Assembly: GCF_007994135.1 (NCBI RefSeq)
Contig: NZ_VLKF01000001.1
Coordinates: 2,046,001 to 2,110,000, forward strand
Direction of reading: 5' to 3'
DNA length: 64,000 nucleotides
DNA from: Modestobacter roseus
GTDB lineage: Bacteria > Actinomycetota > Actinomycetes > Mycobacteriales > Geodermatophilaceae
Part shown: positions 54,305 through 63,315 of the stretch, one piece after another
Layout: each line of letters starts with the position of its first letter
Numbering within the stretch: position 1 is the first letter of the stretch
The notes under the pieces: model-generated
Told to the model about the DNA's origin: nothing
What the model saw: only the letters and a program-made list of their open reading frames with translations
Database searches by the model: none
Position numbers and translations under genes: made by a program

Positions 54305-55489
54305 TTAATCACGGGGGTCGTCCGGGTCGAGTCCGAAGTAGGGGAAGGCGGCGGTGCGGGTGCGCAGGATGGCCCGGTCGACCCGGTTCTCGGTGAACGG
54401 GTCCCACCGCGAGAAGCCGGTCCAGCCGCCCTCGGTCATCGAGTCGGGGGGCTCGGCCCGCAGCCCGCGCCGGCGGACGTCGTCTCGCCAGCTCTGCGGG
54501 ATCTCCGTGTGCGGGGCCAGCCGGTCACCGCTGGCCTCGGCGATCAGGTGGGTCCACGCCCGCGGCACACAGCGGACCAGGCCGTAGCCACCACCGCCGA
54601 GGGCGATCCAGCGGCCCTCGCACACCTCGTGCGCCAGGTCGTGCACCGCCCGGTAGGAGGCGCGCTGCCCGTCGACGGTGAGGCCGAGGTCGGCCAACGG
54701 GTCCTCGTGGTGGGCGTCGCAGCCGCACTGGGTGACCAGGATCTGCGGCGCGAAGGCCCGCACCACGCTGGGCACGACGGCGTGGAACGCACGCAGCCAG
54801 CCGGCGTCGTCGGTGCCGTTGGGCAGCGCCAGGTTCACCGCGCTGCCCAGCGCCTTCTCCGGGTCGCCGGTCTCCTCGGGGTAGCCGGTGCCGGGGAAGA
54901 GGGTGAGCGGGGTCTGGTGGACGCTGACGGTGAGCACCCGCGGGTCGTCGTAGAAGGCGGCCTGCACGCCGTCGCCGTGGTGCACGTCCAGGTCGACGTA
55001 GGCGATGCGCTCGTAGCCCTGGCGCAGCAGCCAGGCGATCGCGACCGCGGCGTCGTTGAACACGCAGAACCCCGAGGCCGCGTCGCGCATCGCGTGGTGC
55101 AGCCCGCCGGAGATGTTGACCGCGTGCTGGGCGCGGCCGGAGTGGACCTGCTGGGCGGCGAGCACGCTGCCGCCGGTGATGAGCGCGGCGGCGTCGTACA
55201 TCCCGGGGAAGACCGGGTTGTCCGCGGTGCCCAGGCCGTGCCCGGCGGCGGCCGGGTCGTCGGGGGCGCGCCGCACCGCCTCCAGGTAGGCGGGGTCGTG
55301 CACCAGCGTGAGCAGGTCGACGTCGGCCGGGGTGGGGCGCAGCACCTCCAGCCGGGGGCGGTCCAGCACGCCGAGCGACTGCGCCAGCCCCATGGTCAGC
55401 TCCAGCCGCAGCGGGTGCATCGGGTGGTCGCCGCCCATGGTGTAGCCGAGCAGGGCGTCGTCCCAGACCACCGCGACGGAGTCGCTCAC
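54305..55489 (-). CDS. acuC: AcuC-type lysine deacetylase (histone deacetylase family)
   Basis: A 394-residue zinc-dependent deacetylase. Class I HDAC motifs are clear: [32 protein letters not shown] with the paired active-site His, [29 protein letters not shown] giving the Asp/His zinc ligands, and GGGGYGLVR near residue 285 with the Tyr. It would remove acetyl groups from lysines of metabolic enzymes such as acetyl-CoA synthetase. It lies just upstream of pat on the same strand, separated by repeat A, which suggests a write/erase pair. GTG 55489 follows GAGGGAGG. Confidence 0.93.
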   Translation of the reverse strand: MSDSVAVVWDDALLGYTMGGDHPMHPLRLELTMGLAQSLGVLDRPRLEVLRPTPADVDLLTLVHDPAYLEAVRRAPDDPAAAGHGLGTADNPVFPGMYDAAALITGGSVLAAQQVHSGRAQHAVNISGGLHHAMRDAASGFCVFNDAAVAIAWLLRQGYERIAYVDLDVHHGDGVQAAFYDDPRVLTVSVHQTPLTLFPGTGYPEETGDPEKALGSAVNLALPNGTDDAGWLRAFHAVVPSVVRAFAPQILVTQCGCDAHHEDPLADLGLTVDGQRASYRAVHDLAHEVCEGRWIALGGGGYGLVRCVPRAWTHLIAEASGDRLAPHTEIPQSWRDDVRRRGLRAEPPDSMTEGGWTGFSRWDPFTENRVDRAILRTRTAAFPYFGLDPDDPRD

Positions 55490-55678
55490 GGGCCCTCCCT
55501 CGCTGGTCCTCGTCGGTGCTGGTCCGTCCCCCCGCTCCCCGGTGAGCGGGCGTGCACCGCCGTCCCGGACGCTACCGGGGAGCCGCCCACCTCGCGCCGC
55601 CGCCGGCGTCGGGCTCGTCGGAGCCCGCCGGGTGGCCCGGGCCTCGTAGAATCGGCGGCACCTGACGGAGGAGTGGAC

Positions 55679-56398
55679 GTGAACGACCTCATCGACACCA
55701 CGGAGATGTACCTCCGGACCATCTTCGAGCTCGAGGAAGAGGGGATCACCCCTCTCCGGGCCCGGATCGCCGAGCGCCTGCACCAGAGCGGGCCGACCGT
55801 GAGCCAGACCGTGGCCCGGATGGAGCGCGACGGGCTGCTCTCCGTGCAGGGCGACCGGCACCTGCAGCTGTCCGACGAGGGGCGCGCCCTGGCCACCGCC
55901 GTCATGCGCAAGCACCGGCTGGCCGAGTGCCTGCTCGTGGACGTCATCGGCCTGGACTACGCCGACGTCCACGAGGAGGCCTGCCGCTGGGAGCACGTGA
56001 TGAGCGAGGCGGTGGAGCGCAAGCTGCTCACCCTGCTCAACAACCCCACGGTCTCGCCGTTCGGCAACCCGATCCCGGGCCTCGACGCGCTGGGGGGCGA
56101 CACCTCCGCGGTGCTCGACGCGCTCACCCTGCTGTCGACGACGGCCACCCCCGAGGGGCGCCAGGTCGTCGTCCGGCGGATCAGCGAGCAGCTGCAGGAG
56201 GACGGGCAGCTGCTCCGGTCGCTGGCCGACCTCGGCGTTCGCCCGGGCTCGACGGTGACCGCGTCGCTGTCCAACGGCACCGTGCTCGTCGACGGGCAGC
56301 CGCTGGAGGCAGGCGTCGCCCAGCACGTGTTCGTCAGCGCCGTCGACGACGACCTGACCCCCGTCGAGGCCGCCGAGGCGACCGCCGGCGTCAGCTGA
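55679..56398 (+). CDS. ideR: Iron-dependent repressor, DtxR/IdeR family
   Basis: A 239-residue DtxR-family regulator. The winged helix spans about 3-65 ([43 protein letters not shown], given as adjoining pieces). The dimer and metal domain holds the known ligands: Met of TTEMYLR, Cys, Glu and His in [12 protein letters not shown], and His in [10 protein letters not shown]-terminal SH3-like domain follows from about 150. It represses iron uptake and activates storage genes when Fe(II) is bound. GTG 55679 has GGAGGAG 6 nt upstream and TAGAAT (55647-55652) as -10. sigB-ideR proximity is conserved. Confidence 0.95.
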   Translation: MNDLIDTTEMYLRTIFELEEEGITPLRARIAERLHQSGPTVSQTVARMERDGLLSVQGDRHLQLSDEGRALATAVMRKHRLAECLLVDVIGLDYADVHEEACRWEHVMSEAVERKLLTLLNNPTVSPFGNPIPGLDALGGDTSAVLDALTLLSTTATPEGRQVVVRRISEQLQEDGQLLRSLADLGVRPGSTVTASLSNGTVLVDGQPLEAGVAQHVFVSAVDDDLTPVEAAEATAGVS

Positions 56399-56416
56399 AC
56401 CGCCTCCCGCTCCGCC

Positions 56417-56452
56417 CGTGAGCCGCGACCCCGCCCGGGGTCGCGGCTCACG
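56417..56452 (+). terminator. Terminator after ideR
   Basis: Perfect 16-bp stem (56417-56432 with 56437-56452) and a GCCC loop, followed by TCGTCCCC. A weaker stem CCCCGGGG/CCCCGGGG occurs at 56457-56475. Confidence 0.87.
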
Positions 56453-56559
56453 TCGTCCCCGGGGCCACCCCGGGGGCGTCCGGTCAACTCGTTCGCCGAG
56501 CTCACGATCCGCTCACTAGGCTCGGCGCACCCGCCCGGACGCACAGAGAGAAGGCACCG

Positions 56560-58662
56560 GTGAGCGACTCCCCAGCACCCCCGCATGGCGCAGCCACCTC
56601 CGGCGAGCAGCCGCAGGACACCCCGCCCACCCCGTTCCACCGGCTCGCCGACTTCATGGCCCTGCCGCGACTCGGCGGGCTCGCCCTCTCCCCCGACGGC
56701 ACCCGGCTGGTCACGGCGGTGGCGACGCTGGACCCGGCGGGCACCGCCTGGCAGTCGGCCCTGTGGGAGGTCGACCCGGCGGGCCGGCGCCCTGCGCGCC
56801 GCCTGACCCGCGGCCCGGTCGGTGAGTCGTCGCCGGTCTTCACCCCGGCCGGCGACCTGCTGTTCACCTCCGCCCGCCCCGACCCCGACGCGGGCAAGGA
56901 CGGAGGCGAACCGAAGTCCGCGCTGTGGAGCCTGCCGGCCGACGGCGGGGAGGCGCGCTTGGTCCTGCAGCGTCCCGCCGGCATCAGCGGGGTGCTGGTC
57001 GCCGCCGACACCGGTGAGGTGGCGGTCCTCGCCTCGACCTCCCCGGGGGCGGCGGACGCGGCCGCCGACGAGCAGCGGCGCAAGGAGCGCAAGGACGCCG
57101 GCGTCACCGCGGTGCTGCACGAGAGCTACCCGGTCCGGTTCTGGGACCACGACCTGGGGCCGGCCGTCCCGCACCTGTTCTGGGCCGGACGGCTGCCCGC
57201 CGATCCCACCCCCGGCAGCCGGCCGGAACCGGCCGAGTGGCGTGACCTGACCCCGGGGGCCGGGGCTCCGCTCGGCTCCGGTGACGACGTCGCCGTCTCC
57301 CCGGACGGGCGGTTCGTCGCGCGCGGCGAGGACGTGCCCGACGGCCCGGCCGGGCGCCGGTCCCGGCTCGTGCTCACCGAGGTCGCCACCGGGGAGACCC
57401 GGGTGATGGTCGACGACCCGCAGGCCGACGTGCACTCCGCACGCTTCTCGCCGGACTCGACCCGGCTGGTCTGCGTGCGCGAGTCGGCGTCCACGTTCAG
57501 CGAGCCGCCGGACTACACACTCCTGCTCGTCGACCCGGCCACCGCCGAGACCCGCGACCTCACCGCCGGCTTCGACCGCTGGCCCAGCGCGCCGCAGTTC
57601 TCCGCCGACGGCGGGAGCGTCTACTTCCTCGCCGACGACGACGCCCGGCACGCGGTCTTCCGGGTCACGCTGGACGGTGCCGCGCCGGTGCGGCTGACCG
57701 GCGACGGCGCCTACAGCGACCTGCAGGTGGCCCGGGACGGCAGCGCGCTGTACGCCCTGCGCTCGGGCTACGACTCCCCGCCCGTGCCGGTGCGGCTGGA
57801 CCCGGTCGCCACCGGCCAGCAGCCGGCTCCACTGCCCAACCCCGGCACCGTCAGTGCGTTCCCCGGCACGTTGCGGGAGCTGGACGCCACCGCCACCGAC
57901 GGCGCCCGGGTGCAGTCGTGGCTGGTGCTGCCCGAGGGCGCGAGCGCCGAGCGGCCCGCGCCGCTGGTGCTGTGGGTGCACGGCGGCCCGCTGATGAGCT
58001 GGAGCTCCTGGTCGTGGCGGTGGACACCGTGGCTGCTGGCGGCCCGCGGCTACGCCGTCCTGCTGCCCAACCCCGCCCTGTCGCAGGGCTTCGGTCAGGA
58101 CTTCGTCCGCCGCGGCTGGGGCGACTGGGGCGGCGCCCCGTACACCGACCTGATGGCGGCCGTGGACGCCGCGGAGGCGCTCCCGGAGATCGACCAGACC
58201 CGGACCGCGGCGATGGGCGGCTCGTTCGGCGGCTACATGGCCAACTGGATCGCCACCCAGACCGACCGGTTCGCCGCGATCGTCACCCACGCCAGCCTGT
58301 GGCACCTGGACCAGTTCGCCGGGACGACGGACTCGGCGTTCTACTGGGAGCGCGAGTTCGGTGACCCGCTGACCGAGCCGAAGCGGTACGAGCAGAACTC
58401 GCCGCACCGCTTCGCCGACGCGATCCGCACGCCGATGCTGGTCATCCACGGCGACAAGGACTACCGGGTGCCGATCGGCGAGGGCCTGCGGCTCTGGTAC
58501 GACCTGCAGAAGCGCGGGGTGCCGTCGAAGTTCCTCTACTTCCCCGACGAGAACCACTGGGTGCTCACCCCCGGGAACGCGACGGTCTGGTACGAGACGG
58601 TGCTGGCATTCCTGGCCGAGCACGTGCTGGGCCAGGAGTGGGAGCGCCCCGGGCTGCTGTGA
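56560..58662 (+). CDS. S9-family prolyl oligopeptidase-like peptidase
   Basis: A 700-residue peptidase. Residues about 25-430 form a beta-propeller with repeated SPDG-type blades (LALSPDGTRLV, VAVSPDGRFVA, ARFSPDSTRLV, PQFSADGGSVYF). The alpha/beta hydrolase domain follows (about 440-700): VHGGPLMSW, the nucleophile Ser in AAMGGSFGGYMANW, the Asp in VIHGDKDYRVPIGEGL and the His in FPDENHWVL. It would cut short peptides; no signal peptide is seen, so it is cytoplasmic. GTG 56560 has GAGAGAAGG upstream. It converges on the DUF4192 gene 40 nt away. Confidence 0.93.
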   Translation: MSDSPAPPHGAATSGEQPQDTPPTPFHRLADFMALPRLGGLALSPDGTRLVTAVATLDPAGTAWQSALWEVDPAGRRPARRLTRGPVGESSPVFTPAGDLLFTSARPDPDAGKDGGEPKSALWSLPADGGEARLVLQRPAGISGVLVAADTGEVAVLASTSPGAADAAADEQRRKERKDAGVTAVLHESYPVRFWDHDLGPAVPHLFWAGRLPADPTPGSRPEPAEWRDLTPGAGAPLGSGDDVAVSPDGRFVARGEDVPDGPAGRRSRLVLTEVATGETRVMVDDPQADVHSARFSPDSTRLVCVRESASTFSEPPDYTLLLVDPATAETRDLTAGFDRWPSAPQFSADGGSVYFLADDDARHAVFRVTLDGAAPVRLTGDGAYSDLQVARDGSALYALRSGYDSPPVPVRLDPVATGQQPAPLPNPGTVSAFPGTLRELDATATDGARVQSWLVLPEGASAERPAPLVLWVHGGPLMSWSSWSWRWTPWLLAARGYAVLLPNPALSQGFGQDFVRRGWGDWGGAPYTDLMAAVDAAEALPEIDQTRTAAMGGSFGGYMANWIATQTDRFAAIVTHASLWHLDQFAGTTDSAFYWEREFGDPLTEPKRYEQNSPHRFADAIRTPMLVIHGDKDYRVPIGEGLRLWYDLQKRGVPSKFLYFPDENHWVLTPGNATVWYETVLAFLAEHVLGQEWERPGLL

Positions 58663-58702
58663 CCAGCCACCGCCGCCGTCACCCCTCGTCTCACCAGACC
58701 TC

Positions 58703-59767
58703 TCACCAGGGCCACCAGGCCGGCGCCGCCGATCGCGCCCGGGTCGCGACCGGTGGACCCGCGGCGGCCTCGCGGACCAGGTCGCGGATCGCCGCCGGCG
58801 GCAGGCAGGCGTCGAGCGCCTGCCGCAGCAGCACCGCGAGCCGGTAGGTCGGCTCGCTGCTCAGCGCCCGGTCCAGGGCGACGTTCGCCAGGGCCCCGGC
58901 GCCCCGGGCCCAGGCGGTGACGGCGAGCAGGGTGGCCGGCGCCGCGTCCAGCGGCGCCGGCGCCCGGCGGGTCAGCTCGGTGAACACCACCTCCGCGCCT
59001 GCCGCCGAGGGCCCGGCGCACAACCCCATCGCCCGGTCCCGCACGTCGACGTCGCGCAGGCCCCACGCCAGCCGGGCCACGTCGGCGTCGGGCAGCCGGG
59101 CGGTCGACCCGGGCCCGGACCGGTCGACGGCCGCCCGGAGCAGCGCCCACGACTCCTCGGCCACCTCCTCCCAGGCGGTGCCGAGCAGCCGGCGGGCCAT
59201 GACCTGCCCGACCTCCTCGCAGGAGCGCGACATGCCCTCGGCCGCCAGGAAGCCCACCGGGGCGAGCCGCCGGACCAGCGCCGCCCGGTCGGGGGCGACC
59301 ACCTGGCCGGTGACCGCCCCGGCCGCGGCCAGCGGGGTGTCCGCCGGCACCGGGGTGCCGGTGGGGTCCGGGCGCTCGTAGGACCACCACCGGCCCCGCC
59401 GCACCAGCAGCACGTCGGCGACGGCAATCCCGACGTCGGTGAAGCCCTGCACGGCCCGGTGCACGAGCTCCAACTGAGGGAGGAGCGTCCCGGCGTCGTC
59501 GTCCGCGTCGGTCACCACCGCGACGACCACCGCGCTCACCTCGTCGCGCAACAGCGAGCGGACCAGGCGCTGCACCGCCTCCTCCCGGTCCTCGGGAGCC
59601 GGCAGGTCGACCCGTGCGGTCACCCTGACCGCGCGCGCCGGGGAGCCCGTCAGGCCCACCACGACCAGCGACTCGGCCGGGTGGAAGCCGACCAGGTGCG
59701 GCAGGGCGGCGGCGACGTCGCCGGGGTCGGAGATACGGACGGTGATCGGGCGCTCGGCTGCGGGCAT
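58703..59767 (-). CDS. DUF4192 family protein
   Basis: A 354-residue actinobacterial DUF4192 protein, function unknown. The start ITVRISDPGDVAAALPHLVGFHPAESLVVVGL is the family hallmark; RVTARVDLPAPEDREEAVQRLVRSLL and the middle DVGIAVADVLLVRRGRWWSYE follow, and the helical C-terminal half has ALLAVTAWARGAGALANVALDRAL. It is often near ideR and sigB. No transmembrane segment or catalytic signature is obvious. ATG 59767 is the start. The tail (PPVATRARSAAPAWWPW) is Trp/Pro-rich. Confidence 0.88.
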   Translation of the reverse strand: MPAAERPITVRISDPGDVAAALPHLVGFHPAESLVVVGLTGSPARAVRVTARVDLPAPEDREEAVQRLVRSLLRDEVSAVVVAVVTDADDDAGTLLPQLELVHRAVQGFTDVGIAVADVLLVRRGRWWSYERPDPTGTPVPADTPLAAAGAVTGQVVAPDRAALVRRLAPVGFLAAEGMSRSCEEVGQVMARRLLGTAWEEVAEESWALLRAAVDRSGPGSTARLPDADVARLAWGLRDVDVRDRAMGLCAGPSAAGAEVVFTELTRRAPAPLDAAPATLLAVTAWARGAGALANVALDRALSSEPTYRLAVLLRQALDACLPPAAIRDLVREAAAGPPVATRARSAAPAWWPW

Positions 59768-59872
59768 GCCGACGACCCTGGTCCGGCGGAGGCCGCCGGG
59801 GACCGGCCCCGGACGAACTGTGGACGGCGCCGCCGGCTGTGGACGACGACCGGCCGGGGCCCCTCCGCGGTG

Positions 59873-60166
59873 CTACACCTCGTACTGGACCGCACTCCGG
59901 CTGGCCAGGTGCGGCCGCACGTGCTCGGCGATCACTGCCAGGTGCCGGGGGTCCTCGGCGTAGGCGCGGAAGGCCTGCACGTCGGGGAAGTCGGCGACCA
60001 GCGCGGTGTCGGCGTTGCCGTCGACCAGGCCGGCGTCCGGGCCCACGGCGAAGGAGGTCATGCCCCCGACCTCCTCGGGCAGGCGGCGCAGCGCCTCCAG
60101 GGTGGCGAGGCGGACCTCCGGGGAGGTGTCGGGGTTCCAGGTGAAGAGCACGACGTGGCGCAGCAT
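59873..60166 (-). CDS. Dabb (stress-responsive A/B barrel) family protein
   Basis: A 97-residue dimeric alpha/beta-barrel protein. RHVVLFTWNPDTSPEVRLATLEALRRLPEEVGG starts the fold, and NADTALVADFPDVQAFRAYAEDPRHLAVIAEHVRP is the conserved second half ending in the HxxHVRP-type motif. Family members include plant stress proteins and polyketide cyclases; no specific activity can be given. ATG 60166 is used; longer upstream frames are overlaps of the glycosyltransferase gene. It is divergent from the GT4 gene (90 nt apart). Confidence 0.9.
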   Translation of the reverse strand: MLRHVVLFTWNPDTSPEVRLATLEALRRLPEEVGGMTSFAVGPDAGLVDGNADTALVADFPDVQAFRAYAEDPRHLAVIAEHVRPHLASRSAVQYEV

Positions 60167-60256
60167 GCCCGCACCCTGCCAGGCCACCGGGCGGGGTGCG
60201 ACGGGGCGGTCGCGGGCCGCGCCGGAGCCGTCGGGCGCGCTGGTTAGAGTCCGGGC

Positions 60257-61519
60257 ATGGGACGGTCGTTGCGCGTCGCACTGCTGTCCTACCGGAGCAA
60301 GCCGCACGGCGGCGGTCAGGGCGTCTACGTCCGGGCGCTCTCCGCCGAGCTCCGCGAGCTCGGCCACCGGGTCGAGGTGTTCAGCGGCCAGCCCTACCCG
60401 GAGCTGGCCGACGGGGTGCCGCTGACCGAGGTGCCCAGCCTGGACCTCTACCGCGAGCCCGACCCCTTCCGCACTCCCCGGCCGCGGGAGTTCCGGGACC
60501 TGGTCGACGTCCTGGAGTGGACGACGATGTGCACCGCCGGCTTCCCCGAGCCGCTCACCTTCAGCCTGCGGGCGGCCAGGCTGCTGCGCGGCCGCGCGGG
60601 CGACTTCGACCTGGTGCACGACAACCAGTCGCTGGGCTGGGGCCTGCTCGGCCTGCGCCGCGCCGGGCTGCCCACGGTCGCCACCGTGCACCACCCGGTG
60701 GCGATCGACCGGGACCTGGAACTCGCGGCGGCCACCGGGCTGCGGCGGCAGCTGACCCTGCGCCGCTGGTACGCCTTCACCGGCATGCAGGCACGGGTGG
60801 CCCGGCGGCTGGACGGGATCACCACCGTCTCGGAGAGCAGCCGGCGGGACGTCGAGCGGCACATGGGGGTGCCCGCCGACGCCGTCGACGTCATCCCGGT
60901 CGGCATCGACCCGGACGTCTTCCGGCCCGGCACCACCCCCCGCGACCCGGCCACCGTGCTGGTCACCGCCAGCGCCGACGTGCCGCTCAAGGGGCTGGTG
61001 CCGCTGTTCGAGGCGGTGGCCAAGCTGCGCACCGAGCGGGAGGTGCGCCTGGTCGTGGTCGGCACCCTCCGCCCCGGTGGACCGGCCGCCGCCGCACTCG
61101 ACCGCCTGGGACTGCAGGACGCCGTGCGCGTCACCGGGCCCGTGCCCCAGCCCGAGCTGGTGCGGCTGCTGCAGACCGCCACGGTGGTCGCGGTCCCGTC
61201 GCTGTACGAGGGCTTCTCGCTGCCAGCGGTCGAAGCGATGGCCTGCGCCACGCCGCTGGTCACCACCGACGCCGGGGCGCTGCCGGAGGTGGTCGGCTCG
61301 CACGCCGGCGTGCAGGTGCCCGCCGGCGACGTCGACCGGCTGGCCGGCGCGCTGCAGCTGGTGCTGGACCACTCCTCGCTGCAGGACCAGCTGGGGCGGG
61401 CCGGGCGCACCCGCGTCCTGGCGAACTACACCTGGCGTCGCACGGCCGAGCGCACCGCCGGCTGGTACGAGGACGTGCTCGCCCGGCGGGCACCGGCCGG
61501 GAGCGCCCCCGCGTGCTGA
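60257..61519 (+). CDS. GT4-family glycosyltransferase
   Basis: A 420-residue GT-B glycosyltransferase. The N-terminal SYRSKPHGGGQGVYVRALSAELRELGHRVEVF is the acceptor domain with the Gly-rich loop. The donor domain has VIPVGIDPDVFRPG, VVGTLRPGG and the nucleotide-sugar motif SLYEGFSLPAVEAMACATPLVTTDAGALPEVVG with both Glu residues. Acceptor and sugar are unknown. ATG 60257 lies 6 nt after TAGAGT (60245-60250), a leaderless start. It overlaps the methyltransferase gene by 7 nt and starts an operon of four or more genes leaving the window. Confidence 0.93.
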   Translation: MGRSLRVALLSYRSKPHGGGQGVYVRALSAELRELGHRVEVFSGQPYPELADGVPLTEVPSLDLYREPDPFRTPRPREFRDLVDVLEWTTMCTAGFPEPLTFSLRAARLLRGRAGDFDLVHDNQSLGWGLLGLRRAGLPTVATVHHPVAIDRDLELAAATGLRRQLTLRRWYAFTGMQARVARRLDGITTVSESSRRDVERHMGVPADAVDVIPVGIDPDVFRPGTTPRDPATVLVTASADVPLKGLVPLFEAVAKLRTEREVRLVVVGTLRPGGPAAAALDRLGLQDAVRVTGPVPQPELVRLLQTATVVAVPSLYEGFSLPAVEAMACATPLVTTDAGALPEVVGSHAGVQVPAGDVDRLAGALQLVLDHSSLQDQLGRAGRTRVLANYTWRRTAERTAGWYEDVLARRAPAGSAPAC

Positions 61520-62235
61520 CCGTCGACTACGACCTGCTCGACGTCGGCCCGGGCATGCGGGTGCTCGACCTGGGCTGCGGCGAGGGGCGGCACGCCTTCG
61601 AGGCTTTCCGCCGCGGCGCATCGGTGCTGGCCATCGACTGGGGCGCGTCCGAGGTGGCCACCACGCGCACGTGGCTGCACGCCATCGCCGCCGCCGGCGA
61701 GGCCCCGGCCGGCGCCTCGGCGGAGGTCACGCGCGCCGACCTGCGCGCCCTCCCGGTGCCCGATGCCAGCGTCGACCGGGTGATCGCCTCCGAGGTGCTC
61801 GAGCACATCGCCGACGACCGGGCGGCGATCGCCGAGATCGCCCGGGTGCTCAAGCCGGGGGGCCGGGTCGCGGTCACCGTCCCCCGCTACGGGCCCGAGC
61901 GGGTGTGCTGGGCACTGTCCGACGAGTACCACGCCAACGAGGGCGGGCACATCCGCATCTACCGCGGCGACCAGCTGGAGGAGCGGCTGGCCGCCGCCGG
62001 GCTCCGACCGACCCGCACCCACCACGCGCACGCGCTGCACGCGCCCTACTGGTGGCTCAAGTGCGCGGTCGGGGTCGACCGGGACACCCGGGCCACCCGG
62101 GCCTACCACCGGGTGCTGGTCTGGGACCTCGTGCACCGCCCGTGGGCGACCCGCACCGCCGAGCGGCTGCTGGACCCCCTCATCGGCAAGAGCCTCGTCG
62201 TCTACGCGGAGAAGCCGGGGTCCACCGGTGACTGA
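61513..62235 (+). CDS. Class I SAM-dependent methyltransferase
   Basis: A 240-residue methyltransferase. Motif I is GMRVLDLGCGEGRHAFEAF, followed by VLAIDWGASEV; the post-motif segment is ASVDRVIASEVLEHIADDRAAIAEIARVLKPGGRV, typical of Methyltransf_11. GTG 61513 overlaps the GT4 stop. The start is close to motif I, with only about 15 residues before it, shorter than usual. It overlaps the next gene by 8 nt. The last 60 residues include LHAPYWWLKCAVGVDRDTRATRAYH, possibly the substrate lid. Confidence 0.9.
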   Translation: MLTVDYDLLDVGPGMRVLDLGCGEGRHAFEAFRRGASVLAIDWGASEVATTRTWLHAIAAAGEAPAGASAEVTRADLRALPVPDASVDRVIASEVLEHIADDRAAIAEIARVLKPGGRVAVTVPRYGPERVCWALSDEYHANEGGHIRIYRGDQLEERLAAAGLRPTRTHHAHALHAPYWWLKCAVGVDRDTRATRAYHRVLVWDLVHRPWATRTAERLLDPLIGKSLVVYAEKPGSTGD

Positions 62236-63286
62236 TCGGCTCCCCGAGGTGCCCGGCGTGCTCTCCGCCGACCAGGTGCGCGCGACGGTGGCCGCCATCG
62301 CCGCCGAGCAGGCGGGCGACGGCGCGCTGCCCTGGTACCGCGGCGGGCAGCTCGACGCCTGGGACGCCGTCGAGGCGGCGATGGCCCTCGACGTCGGCGG
62401 GGAGCACGCCCGCGCCGCGGCCGCCTACGACTGGCTCGCCGCCCGGCAGCGCCCCGACGGCTCGTGGGCGGCGGAGTACCGGGACGGCGCCGTCGTCGCC
62501 CCCGGCACCGAGAGCAACCACGCCGGCTACCTCGCCGTCGGGGTCTGGCACAGCTGGCTGTCCAGCGGCGACGCCGGCCTCGTCGACCGGCTGTGGCCGG
62601 CCGTCCGCCGGGCGCTGGACCTGGTGACGGCGATGCAGCTGCCCAGCGGGGCGATCGGCTGGGCGCTGCGCCCCGACGGCACCCCCGACGACACGGCGCT
62701 GCTCACCGGGAACGCCAGCCTGTTCCAGTCGCTGCGCTGCGGGATCGCGCTGGCCGACCTGGTCGGCGAGCCCCATCCGGACTGGGACCTCGCCGCGACC
62801 GGTCTGGGCACGGCGCTGCGCGAGCACCCCGCGGTCTTCGCCGACCGGTCCCGCTGGTCGATGGACTGGTACTACCCGGTGCTCACCGGCGCGGTCACCG
62901 GCCGCGCGGCGGAGGAGCGGCTCGCCGCCGGTTGGGGCACGTTCGTGGTGCCCGGGCTCGGCGTCCGCTGCGTCGCCGACCGCCCCTGGGTCACCGGGGC
63001 GGAGACCTGCGAGCTGGCGCTGGCGCTGGCCGCCTGCGGACGCCGGGACGACGCCGCCGCGCAACTGGCCGCCATGCAGCACCTGCGGGCCGACGACGGG
63101 TCCTACTGGACCGGCCTCGTCTGGCCCGACGACGCCCGCTGGCCGGTGGAGCGGACCACCTGGACCGCGGCCGCCGTGGTGCTCGCCGCCGACGCGATCG
63201 ACGGCACCGGCCCCGCCGGCCGGGTGTTCGCCTCCCCCGCGCACCTCGACGCCCCGGTCGCCGATGTGATCCAGGACCGGGGTTGA
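62228..63286 (+). CDS. Alpha/alpha-toroid protein (prenyltransferase/terpene-cyclase-like)
   Basis: A 352-residue protein of the prenyltransferase/squalene-oxidase repeat superfamily. Repeats of the QW type occur: AAYDWLAARQRPDGSWAAEY, MQLPSGAIGWALRPDG and HLRADDGSYWTGLVWPDD. No DXDD or protein-prenyltransferase zinc motif is visible, so it may be a glycoside hydrolase-like or non-enzymatic toroid. GTG 62228 overlaps the methyltransferase. The neighbours suggest it acts on a prenyl-linked or glycosylated product. Annotated often as prenyltransferase; I would treat that name with caution. Confidence 0.8.
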   Translation: MTDRLPEVPGVLSADQVRATVAAIAAEQAGDGALPWYRGGQLDAWDAVEAAMALDVGGEHARAAAAYDWLAARQRPDGSWAAEYRDGAVVAPGTESNHAGYLAVGVWHSWLSSGDAGLVDRLWPAVRRALDLVTAMQLPSGAIGWALRPDGTPDDTALLTGNASLFQSLRCGIALADLVGEPHPDWDLAATGLGTALREHPAVFADRSRWSMDWYYPVLTGAVTGRAAEERLAAGWGTFVVPGLGVRCVADRPWVTGAETCELALALAACGRRDDAAAQLAAMQHLRADDGSYWTGLVWPDDARWPVERTTWTAAAVVLAADAIDGTGPAGRVFASPAHLDAPVADVIQDRG

Positions 63287-63315
63287 TCGTCCCCCGTACC
63301 GGGCACCGTGCGCAG

